Origin: Myxococcales bacterium
Lineage (GTDB): Bacteria; Myxococcota_A; Bradymonadia; UBA7976; UBA1532
DNA: 64,000 bases
Reading direction: 5' to 3'
NCBI GenBank assembly: GCA_020633465.1
Contig: JACKDN010000011.1
Coordinates: 1-64,000, forward strand
Under the pieces are notes generated by a model. That model was not told the origin of the DNA. It was given only the letters and a program-made list of their open reading frames with translations, and made no database searches. Below, piece after piece: positions 18,899 through 25,612 of this stretch (position 1 is the stretch's first letter; each line of letters opens with the position of its first letter). Both the position numbers and the translations under genes were made by a program.

Positions 18899-19471
18899 TT
18901 ACGCGGGGCTGGGGGCGAAGCGGGCGAGGGCGTGGCGCAGCCGCTCATAGGCCCGGTGGGCCCGGATGCGCGCCGCGCCTTCCTTGATCTCGAGGGCGTC
19001 GGCGACCTCGCGGAAGGGGCGGCCCTCGAGCTTGTGCAGGCGCACCACCTCGCGCTGCCCGGGGGGCAGCGCCTCGACCGCCTCGCGCACCGACTCGATG
19101 ACGTCGCGCTGCTCGGCGGGGGCCGGCGTGACCGCCTCGGGCTCGGGCAGCAGGCCCTCGCGCGTCAGGCTCTCGCGGCTGCGGCCCAGGCGGCGCAGCT
19201 CGTCGTAGGCCAGGTTGCGCGCGATGGCCAGCACCCACGGCCCCACCGGGCTGCCGCGCGTGTAGCGATCGCGCGCCCGGTGCACGCGCAGGAAGGTCTG
19301 CTGCGTCAGGTCGTCGGCGCGGTCGGCGCCCACCCAGCGGCCGTGGGCGCGCAGGATCATCGGCGCGAGCGCCGCGTAGACCGCCTCGAACCCCTTCGCG
19401 TCGCCGTCGACGTAGCGGCCCATGGCCTCGGTGACCTTGTCCCAGTGCTCGGCGCGGGCGGTGGCGTTCAT
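18899..19471 (-). CDS. ECF-type RNA polymerase sigma factor
   Basis: A 190-residue sigma-70 family factor. Region 2 is visible as ADDLTQQTFLRVHRARDRY followed by WVLAIARNLAYDELRR. Region 4 is LPPGQREVVRLHKLEGRPFREVADAL followed by a recognition helix ending in AHRAYERLRHAL. It should redirect RNA polymerase to a specific regulon. The start, ATG 19471, is only 4 bp after the stop of the AhpD-like gene, so the two form an operon. No anti-sigma gene is adjacent; control probably comes from the upstream sigma-54 promoter (20069-20084), which makes this a sigma-54-to-ECF cascade. Confidence 0.9.
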   Translation of the reverse strand: MNATARAEHWDKVTEAMGRYVDGDAKGFEAVYAALAPMILRAHGRWVGADRADDLTQQTFLRVHRARDRYTRGSPVGPWVLAIARNLAYDELRRLGRSRESLTREGLLPEPEAVTPAPAEQRDVIESVREAVEALPPGQREVVRLHKLEGRPFREVADALEIKEGAARIRAHRAYERLRHALARFAPSPA

Positions 19472-19475
19472 GACA

Positions 19476-20021
19476 TCACTCCGGGGGCAGGTCGCCGGCC
19501 CGCGGGAAGTCGAGCGGGGTCTCGGCGACGTGCGTGAGGTAGTTCGTGAAGGTGTAGTAGGCGGTCATCGCGACCAGCTCGGTGATGCCCGCGTCGTCGA
19601 AGCCGACCTCGCGCAGGCGCTCGAGCTCGCGGTCGTCCACCTTGCCGCGGTTGCGCACCAGGCTGCGCACGAAGGTGAGCGCGGCGCCGGTGCGGCCGTC
19701 GGGGGCGGTGCAGCGGCGGCTGTCGCTCAGCTCTTCGTCGGTGAGCCCCACCGCGCGACCCATCGCCATGTGGGCGGCCAGGCAGTAGCAGCAGGCGTTC
19801 TCCTGGGCGACCGCGAGGGCGATGCGCTCGCGCAGCATGTCGTCGACGGCGCCGCGGCGCAGCGCGCGGTCGAGCTGGACGACGCCCGCGAGGGCCTTGG
19901 GCGAGTGGGCCAACGTCCGCGCGACGTTGGGCACGAAGCCCAGCTCGGCCTCGATGCCCGCCAACAGGTCGCGGGCCTCGGGCGAGGCGCGGTCGGGGTC
20001 GATGGGACGAATGCGGGCCAT
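19476..20021 (-). CDS. AhpD-like carboxymuconolactone decarboxylase family peroxidase
   Basis: A 181-residue AhpD/CMD-fold protein. The redox motif ENACCYCLAAHM gives the CxxC pair with the downstream His, and an upstream Glu lies in the same helix, as in alkylhydroperoxidase AhpD and related peroxidase-like proteins. Such proteins reduce peroxides or pass electrons to peroxiredoxins. The length and the C-terminal YYTFTNYLTHVAETPLD fit the 'peroxidase-related enzyme' subgroup. The start is ATG 20021, with GGAG nine bases upstream. It is the first gene of the operon with the ECF factor and lies behind a sigma-54-type promoter, facing the GAF-AAA activator. Confidence 0.9.
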   Translation of the reverse strand: MARIRPIDPDRASPEARDLLAGIEAELGFVPNVARTLAHSPKALAGVVQLDRALRRGAVDDMLRERIALAVAQENACCYCLAAHMAMGRAVGLTDEELSDSRRCTAPDGRTGAALTFVRSLVRNRGKVDDRELERLREVGFDDAGITELVAMTAYYTFTNYLTHVAETPLDFPRAGDLPPE

Positions 20022-20068
20022 GCTGGGCTGCTCCGGTGGGCCGCGGTTGCGGCGACGCCCGCCCCTTG

Positions 20069-20084
20069 TGCATCGTGCGTGCCA
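20069..20084 (-). promoter_or_regulatory. Sigma-54 (-24/-12) promoter for the AhpD/ECF operon
   Basis: Read on the minus strand the site is TGGCACGCACGATGCA. It has the invariant GG and GC elements exactly ten bases apart and differs from the TGGCAC-N5-TTGCA consensus by one base. Predicted transcription would start near 20058, about 37 bases before the ATG at 20021. Confidence 0.75.
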
Positions 20085-20120
20085 CGCGGCGGATCCCGAC
20101 AGGACGGTCGTTCGACCGGA

Positions 20121-20169
20121 ACGAAATCTCGTGAATAACGAGTTTTCGTTGCCGAATGACGAAAACTCG
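20121..20169. promoter_or_regulatory. Three-half-site operator for the sigma-54 activator
   Basis: CGAGTTTTCGT (20139-20149) and ACGAAAACTCG (20159-20169) form a perfect 11-bp inverted repeat with a nine-base spacer. A third, one-mismatch half-site ACGAAATCTCG lies at 20121-20131. Together they sit 40-100 bp upstream of the minus-strand -24/-12 promoter, the usual place for an enhancer, and directly before the activator's own GTG start, which suggests autoregulation too. Confidence 0.72.
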
Positions 20170-20182
20170 TCATAGTGGCGGC

Positions 20183-21775
20183 GTGAGCGAGCCGACCGAC
20201 GACTTCGAGGCGCTGCGCCGCCTGCTGCTGGACATGGCGCGCGAGCGCGAGCTCGAGGCGCTGCTGACGTTGATCGTCAACCGCGCCGCCGAGAGCGACG
20301 GCGTGGCGCTGGCCCGGGTGTGGCTGATCCGGCCGGGCGGCCCCTGCGCCGCGTGCCCCTGGCGCGACAGCTGCCCCGACGACACCACCTGCCTGCACCT
20401 GGTGGCCAGCGACGGCGTCTCGCTCGACGGCGAGGAGCGCTTCGACCGCCTCGACGGACCGCACCACCGCATCCCCCTCGGCGGCGGCATCATCGGGCGC
20501 GTGGCGGCGACGGGCGAGGGGCTCGATGTCGCCGACATCCGCATCGGCGAGGACGCGTCGGTGCTGCCCGAGTGGGCGCTGCGCCAGGGCATCATCAGCG
20601 CCTCGGTGCAGCCCCTGGCCTTTCGCGACGAGGTGCTGGGCGTCATCGCGGTGTCCGGCCGCCGGGTGGCCACGAAGGCCGACTTCGAGACGGTGCGCAT
20701 CACCGCCGATCACGCCGCCGCCGCCATCGCCCACGCGCGCGCCTTCGACGAGATCCAGGCGCTGCGCGCGCGCCTGGAGATGGAGAACACCTACCTGAAG
20801 GAAGAGGTCGAGCGCGGCTTCGGCGATCTGGTGGGGCGCAGCCCGGCGCTGCGGCAGGTGCTCGACCAGATCGACCTGGTGGCGCCCACCGACGCGACGG
20901 TGCTGGTGAACGGCGAGTCGGGCACCGGCAAGGAGCTCGTGGCCCGCGAGATCCACCGGCGCAGCGCGCGCGCCGACCGCCCCATGATCAAGGTGAACTG
21001 CGCCTCGATCCCCCACGAGCTGTTCGAGGCCGAGTTCTTCGGGCACGGGCGCGGGGCCTTCACCGGCGCCACCGGCGAGCGCATCGGGCGCTTCGCGGCG
21101 GCGGACGGCGGGACGCTGCTGCTGGACGAGGTGGGCGAGATCCCGCTCGCGCTCCAGCCCAAGCTGCTGCGCGTGCTGCAGGAGGGGCAGTACGAGCGGG
21201 TGGGCGAGGATCGCACGCGCTCGGTCGACGTGCGGGTGGTGGCGGCGACCAACCGCGATCTGCGCGCCGAGGTCGAGGCCGGGCGCTTCCGGCAGGATCT
21301 GTACTACCGCCTGAACGTGTTCCCCATCGAGGTCGCCCCGCTGCGGGCGCGCAAGACCGACATCCCGCTGCTGGCGCGGCACTTCGTCGAGCGGGCCGCC
21401 GCGCGCTTCCGGCGCGACACGCCGCCGCTGACGCAGGCCCACGTGATGCAACTGCAGGCCTACGACTGGCCGGGCAACGTGCGCGAGCTGCAGAACGTGG
21501 TCGAGCGCGCGGTCATCACGGCGGGCGACGGGCGGCTGCGCTTCGATCTGCCGACCACCGCCGCGGCGCCGACGCCCGCGCGGTCGCACGACGACGACAC
21601 GGTGTTGACCGAAGACGAGCTGAGGGCGCGCGAGCGGCAGAACCTGGTGCGGGCCCTCGAGCGCTGCGACTGGCGCGTGTCCGGGCCCGACGGGGCGGCG
21701 GCGCTGCTGGGCATCAAGCCCACCACCCTGAACTCGAGGATCAAGGCGTGGAGAATCCAGAAGCCCGCCGGCTGA
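20183..21775 (+). CDS. GAF-AAA-Fis sigma-54-dependent activator with a Cys cluster
   Basis: A 530-residue enhancer-binding protein. The N-terminal GAF-type sensor contains C55-x2-C58-x5-C64-x5-C70, a spacing suited to a metal or Fe-S cluster. The AAA+ domain carries Walker A GESGTGKE (244-251), the GAFTGA loop (291-296), Walker B GGTLLLDEVGE and WPGNVREL. The C-terminus has a Fis-like helix-turn-helix (GAAALLGIKPTTLNSRIK). I chose GTG 20183 because the earlier ATG 20156 lies inside the operator palindrome. Layout resembles NorR/FhlA-type activators. It probably senses a redox or gaseous signal and drives the divergent AhpD/ECF operon. The small membrane protein gene overlaps its 3' end. Confidence 0.9.
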   Translation: MSEPTDDFEALRRLLLDMARERELEALLTLIVNRAAESDGVALARVWLIRPGGPCAACPWRDSCPDDTTCLHLVASDGVSLDGEERFDRLDGPHHRIPLGGGIIGRVAATGEGLDVADIRIGEDASVLPEWALRQGIISASVQPLAFRDEVLGVIAVSGRRVATKADFETVRITADHAAAAIAHARAFDEIQALRARLEMENTYLKEEVERGFGDLVGRSPALRQVLDQIDLVAPTDATVLVNGESGTGKELVAREIHRRSARADRPMIKVNCASIPHELFEAEFFGHGRGAFTGATGERIGRFAAADGGTLLLDEVGEIPLALQPKLLRVLQEGQYERVGEDRTRSVDVRVVAATNRDLRAEVEAGRFRQDLYYRLNVFPIEVAPLRARKTDIPLLARHFVERAAARFRRDTPPLTQAHVMQLQAYDWPGNVRELQNVVERAVITAGDGRLRFDLPTTAAAPTPARSHDDDTVLTEDELRARERQNLVRALERCDWRVSGPDGAAALLGIKPTTLNSRIKAWRIQKPAG

Positions 21776-22092
21776 GCGGCGGCGAGCGGGCCACCGTCGC
21801 GCTGATCGTCGCGGAGGCCGCGGTCATCGCCTGGCTGGGCTTCGGCTGGGCGGACCACTTCGTGGCCATGTACGGCGCGCTGCTGCCCACGATGCCGGCG
21901 CTGACCCGGTGGTCGGTGCAGCCGATGTGGGCCGTGGGTCAGCTGGGGCTGCTGGCGGCGGCGCTGTGGGCGGCCACCCGCGCCCGGCCGCCCCGCCGCG
22001 CCTTCGCGTTGGGCGGCGTCGCCGCGCTGGCCCTGCTGCTGCTGATGGCGACCGTGGTGGGGCTGTACCTGCCCCTCAAACCCATCCGCTGA
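21748..22092 (+). CDS. Small three-helix membrane protein
   Basis: A 114-residue protein starting at GTG 21748, which overlaps the activator's end by 28 bp and has GAGGA seven bases upstream. Three hydrophobic segments (around residues 14-35, 55-75 and 86-107) predict a small integral membrane protein with a short cytoplasmic Arg-rich loop (ATRARPPRRA). No catalytic motif is seen. Overlap implies co-translation with the activator. It could be a membrane partner of the redox response, but that is inferred only from position. Confidence 0.65.
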   Translation: MENPEARRLSGGERATVALIVAEAAVIAWLGFGWADHFVAMYGALLPTMPALTRWSVQPMWAVGQLGLLAAALWAATRARPPRRAFALGGVAALALLLLMATVVGLYLPLKPIR

Positions 22093-22097
22093 CGAGG

Positions 22098-22123
22098 CTG
22101 CGGGATCGCTTTTGTGATCGCAG
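22098..22123 (+). terminator. Weak hairpin after the membrane protein gene
   Basis: CTGC...GCAG encloses GATCGC-TTTT-GTGATC (one G-T pair, two-base bulge) five bases after the stop at 22092. It may end the activator transcript. There is no T-tract after the stem. Confidence 0.35.
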
Positions 22124-22183
22124 GGCTTTCGCACCGACCTTCGGATGGTCTATGCGTTCCGGTCCGAAGATGGAGGAGAGACG

Positions 22184-23488
22184 ATGACGCTGCACCCGAT
22201 GGCCGCCGATCTGATGACGACGATCGAGGACGCCAACCCCCACGTCGCGGCGATGTTGTCCGCGCGCGGGCGCGCGATCTACTTCCCCTTCGGCGGCATC
22301 CTGGGGCAGGCGGCCGAGGCGAAGGGCAAGCGCATCAACGCCACCATCGGCATCGCCCTCGAGGACGACGGGCGGCCGCTGGTGCTGCAGGCGCTGCAGT
22401 CGATGATCGAGCTCGACGGCCGCGACGCCTTCACCTACGCGCCCAGCTTCGGCAAGCCCAAGCTGCGCGAGATGTGGCGGCAGATGCTGCGCGAGAAGAA
22501 CCCCTCGCTGCACGACACGGCGATGAGCCTGCCGGTGGTGACGGTGGCGCTGACCCACGCGCTGAGCATGGCGGGCTACCTGTTCCTCGATCCCGGCGAC
22601 GATCTGCTCTGCGCCGATCTCTTCTGGGGCAACTACCGGCTGCTGTTCGAGCACCAGCACGGCGCGAACATCCGCACCTTCCCCACCTTCGACGGCGACG
22701 GGCTGGATGTCGCGGCGCTGAAGCAGGCGGTGACCGAGGGCGCGCCGCGCAAGCGCGTGCTGCTGCTGAACTTCCCGAACAACCCGACCGGCTACACGCC
22801 CACCGTGGCCGAGGCCGACGCGATCGTCGAGACGCTGACCGCGGCCGCCGAGGCCGGCAACGATCTGGTCGTGCTGATCGACGACGCCTACTTCGGGCTG
22901 GTGTACGAGGACGGCGTGCTGGGTGAGTCGATCTTCGCGCGCCTGGCCGACGCGCACCCGCGGCTGTTGGCCGTGAAGATCGACGGCGCCACCAAGGAGG
23001 ACTACGTCTGGGGCTTCCGCGTGGGCTTCATCACCTACGGCGTGAAGGGCGCGACGCCCAAGCTGTTCGGGGCGCTCGAGGCGAAGACGGCGGGGGCCAT
23101 CCGCGGCAACGTGTCGAACGCGCCCAACCTGAGCCAGTCGCTGCTGGCCAAGGCCTTCCAGTCGGCGGACTACCCGCGGCAGAAGAAGGAGAAGTTCGCC
23201 ACGCTGCAGGCGCGCTTCCACGAGGTGCGGCGCATCCTCGACGACCACCCCGAGTACGCCGAGCGCTTCGTGCGCCTGCCCTTCAACTCGGGCTACTTCA
23301 TGTGCGTGCGGCCGCTGAAGGCCGACGCCGACGCCGTGCGCAAGCGGCTGCTCGAGCACTACGACACGGGGGTCATCGCCACGTCGGGGCTGATTCGCGT
23401 GGCCTTCTCGTCGACGCCGCGCGCGCTGCTGGCCGATCTGTTCGCCAACCTGTACGCCGCGTGCGGCGACGTCGAGCAGGGCGACTGA
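22184..23488 (+). CDS. Class I/II pyridoxal-phosphate aminotransferase
   Basis: A 434-residue fold-type I aminotransferase. Family motifs include LLLNFPNNPTGY (PLP ring contact), LIDDAYFGLVYEDG (the Asp-Ala-Tyr that binds PLP N1 and O3') and GATKEDYVWGFRVG, where K271 should form the internal aldimine and the Arg contacts the phosphate. It transfers an amino group between an amino acid and a 2-oxoacid; the exact substrate is not evident. ATG 22184 has a strong GGAGGAGAGACG site; the ATG at 22145 lacks one. TmcA follows with overlap, although the two functions are not obviously linked. Confidence 0.9.
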   Translation: MTLHPMAADLMTTIEDANPHVAAMLSARGRAIYFPFGGILGQAAEAKGKRINATIGIALEDDGRPLVLQALQSMIELDGRDAFTYAPSFGKPKLREMWRQMLREKNPSLHDTAMSLPVVTVALTHALSMAGYLFLDPGDDLLCADLFWGNYRLLFEHQHGANIRTFPTFDGDGLDVAALKQAVTEGAPRKRVLLLNFPNNPTGYTPTVAEADAIVETLTAAAEAGNDLVVLIDDAYFGLVYEDGVLGESIFARLADAHPRLLAVKIDGATKEDYVWGFRVGFITYGVKGATPKLFGALEAKTAGAIRGNVSNAPNLSQSLLAKAFQSADYPRQKKEKFATLQARFHEVRRILDDHPEYAERFVRLPFNSGYFMCVRPLKADADAVRKRLLEHYDTGVIATSGLIRVAFSSTPRALLADLFANLYAACGDVEQGD

Positions 23489-25599
23489 AGGCCGTCCGCG
23501 CGACCGCGCGCGCCCTGGCCGCGGCGGCCGCCGCCGCGCGCCACCGCCGGGCGCTGGTGCTGGCCGGATCCGTCGACTGGAGCCGGCGGGCGGCCCACGC
23601 AGCCGTCGAGGCGGCCGACCTCGACGCCCTCTGGATCGCGACCACCGCGCCGCCCGGTCAGGAGGCCCTGCCGCCCGACCGGGCCCGCGAAGAGCTGGGC
23701 GACGAGCGCGCGGCGCTGGTCTTCGACCTGCACGACGGCCTGGATCCCGAGGCGTTGGGGGCCGCGGCCGGCGGCGTGCGGGCGGGCGGGCTGTTGGTGT
23801 TCTGCGCCCCGCCGCTCGACGTCCTCGCGCGCGGTCCCTCGCGGCTGTGCGCCCGACTGGCCCGGCTGCTGCCGCGGCACGGCGTCGTGCTGGGACCGGG
23901 CGATCCGGCCCCCGCGATCCGCCCGGGGCCGCCGCCGCCGCCCCCGCCCGAAGAGGGCACCTTCGAGCAGTTGAGGGCCTACGATCTGATCCTCGAGGTC
24001 CTGCGGGGCCGCTCGCCGCACCCCGTCGTGCTGATCGGTGATCGGGGGCGCGGCAAGTCCGCGACCCTGGGCGCGGCCGCCGGCGTGGCCCTCGATCTGG
24101 CGCCTCGACGCATCGTGGTGACCGCGCCGCGCCCCCGCGCCGTGCGGCAGGTGTTCGCCTTCGCGCGCCGCGCGCTGGAGCTGCCCCCGGCGCCCGACGC
24201 CGCGCCCATCGAGGTCAACGGGGGTTGGTTGCGCTTCGCGGCGCCCGAGCGCGCCGCCGCGCTGGCGGCGGAGGCCGACGCCGTGTTGGTGGACGAGGCC
24301 GCGGCGCTGGGCGTCGCGCGCCTGCGCGCGCTCGTGGACGCCTGCCCTCGCCTGGCCTTCGCGACGACGCTGCACGGCTACGAGGGCTCGGGCCGCGGCT
24401 TCGCCCTGCGCTTCGCGGCGACGCTGGCGGCGCGTACGCCCGGCGCCCGCTGGCTGCACATGCCGACGCCCATGCGGTGGGCGCCCGACGATCCGGTCGA
24501 GGCGCTGGTGTTCGAGGCGCTGCTGTTGGACGCGCGCCCGGCCCCGGACGCCGCCGTCCGGGGCGCGACGCCCGCGGACTGCCGCTTCGAGCGGCTGCAC
24601 CGCGACACCCTGGCCGCCGACGAGGACGCGCTGCGCGCCTGGTTCGGGCTGCTGGTCGGGGCGCACTACCGCACCAGCCCGGCGGATCTGGCCCGCGCCC
24701 TCGACGCACCCGGGCAGCACGTCTACGTGGCGCGCACCGCCGGCGCCGTGGTCGGCGCGGCCCTCGTCGCCGACGAGGGCGGCCTGGCGCCCGATCTGGC
24801 GGCCGAGGTGACCGCGGGTCGGCGGCGCCCGCCCGGCCACCTGCTGGCCGAGACGCTGGCCTTCCACCTGGGCCGGACGTCCGCCGCGACCCTGCGTTCG
24901 CGGCGCGTCGTGCGGGTGGCGGTGCACCCGGCGGTGCGATCGCGCGGCATCGGCGCGGGGCTGCTCATGGCCATCACCGCGGACGCCCGGGCCGAGGCCG
25001 TCGACGTGCTGGGCACGTCCTTCGGCGCCACGGCGCCCCTGCTGCGGTTCTGGCGGCGGGCCGGGCTGCTGCCGGTGCGGGTGGGGCTGCGCGCCGGCAA
25101 GCGCAGCGGCGAGCACGCCGTGGTCATGACCCGCGCGCTGACGCCGGAGGGCGCGGCCGCGCTGGGCGACGCGCCGGCGCGCCTGCAGGCGGATCTGCCG
25201 GTGTGGCTGGGCGGCGCGCTCGACGCGCTGCCGGCCCCGGTGATCGCCGGGCTGCTGCGCGGCGCGGCGATGCCCGCCCCGGCGGCGACCGACGCGGTCC
25301 TGCTGGGCACCTGCCTCGACGGCCCGCTGGCGATCGAGGTCGCGTCGCCCGCGCTCCGGCGGCTGGTGCTGCGGGGGTTGGCGGCGGGCGCCGCGCTGGA
25401 CGAGGCGGCGCTCGAGGGCCTGGTCCGGCGCACGCTGCAGGGCTGGTCGAGCGAGCGCCTGGCGCGGTCGACGGGCGCCGGCAGCGCGGCCGCGGCGGAC
25501 CGGGCGGTGAAGGCCGCCGCGCGCGTCCTCCGCGACGCCGAGCGCGCATCCGGTATCGGGGTGCAGTCCGTCGCGCTGTCGAGCGCCGCGGACGATTGA
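23461..25599 (+). CDS. tmcA: tRNA(Met) cytidine acetyltransferase TmcA-like
   Basis: A protein of about 712 residues that should form N4-acetylcytidine at the wobble position of elongator tRNA(Met), using ATP and acetyl-CoA. It has the TmcA layout: an N-terminal nucleotide-binding-like region, an RNA-helicase-like domain with Walker A GDRGRGKSATLG beginning near residue 193 and LVDEAAAL as the Walker B, then a GNAT acetyltransferase domain (VVRVAVHPAVRSRGIGAGLLMAI) and a C-terminal tRNA-binding region. E. coli TmcA is about 670 residues. The start is uncertain: GTG 23461 overlaps the aminotransferase end, while CTG 23485 would sit at the junction. Confidence 0.82.
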   Translation: MRRRRAGRLKAVRATARALAAAAAAARHRRALVLAGSVDWSRRAAHAAVEAADLDALWIATTAPPGQEALPPDRAREELGDERAALVFDLHDGLDPEALGAAAGGVRAGGLLVFCAPPLDVLARGPSRLCARLARLLPRHGVVLGPGDPAPAIRPGPPPPPPPEEGTFEQLRAYDLILEVLRGRSPHPVVLIGDRGRGKSATLGAAAGVALDLAPRRIVVTAPRPRAVRQVFAFARRALELPPAPDAAPIEVNGGWLRFAAPERAAALAAEADAVLVDEAAALGVARLRALVDACPRLAFATTLHGYEGSGRGFALRFAATLAARTPGARWLHMPTPMRWAPDDPVEALVFEALLLDARPAPDAAVRGATPADCRFERLHRDTLAADEDALRAWFGLLVGAHYRTSPADLARALDAPGQHVYVARTAGAVVGAALVADEGGLAPDLAAEVTAGRRRPPGHLLAETLAFHLGRTSAATLRSRRVVRVAVHPAVRSRGIGAGLLMAITADARAEAVDVLGTSFGATAPLLRFWRRAGLLPVRVGLRAGKRSGEHAVVMTRALTPEGAAALGDAPARLQADLPVWLGGALDALPAPVIAGLLRGAAMPAPAATDAVLLGTCLDGPLAIEVASPALRRLVLRGLAAGAALDEAALEGLVRRTLQGWSSERLARSTGAGSAAAADRAVKAAARVLRDAERASGIGVQSVALSSAADD

Positions 25600-25612
25600 G
25601 TACGGTGACCGC

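Noticed and set aside
20156..20182. ATG 20156 as the start of the GAF-AAA activator
   Set aside because: It falls inside the operator palindrome and has no ribosome-binding site; GTG 20183 is more consistent.
22098..22123. Riboswitch or attenuator upstream of the aminotransferase
   Set aside because: Only a short imperfect hairpin is present, directly after the previous stop, with no aptamer-like conserved sequence or leader peptide.
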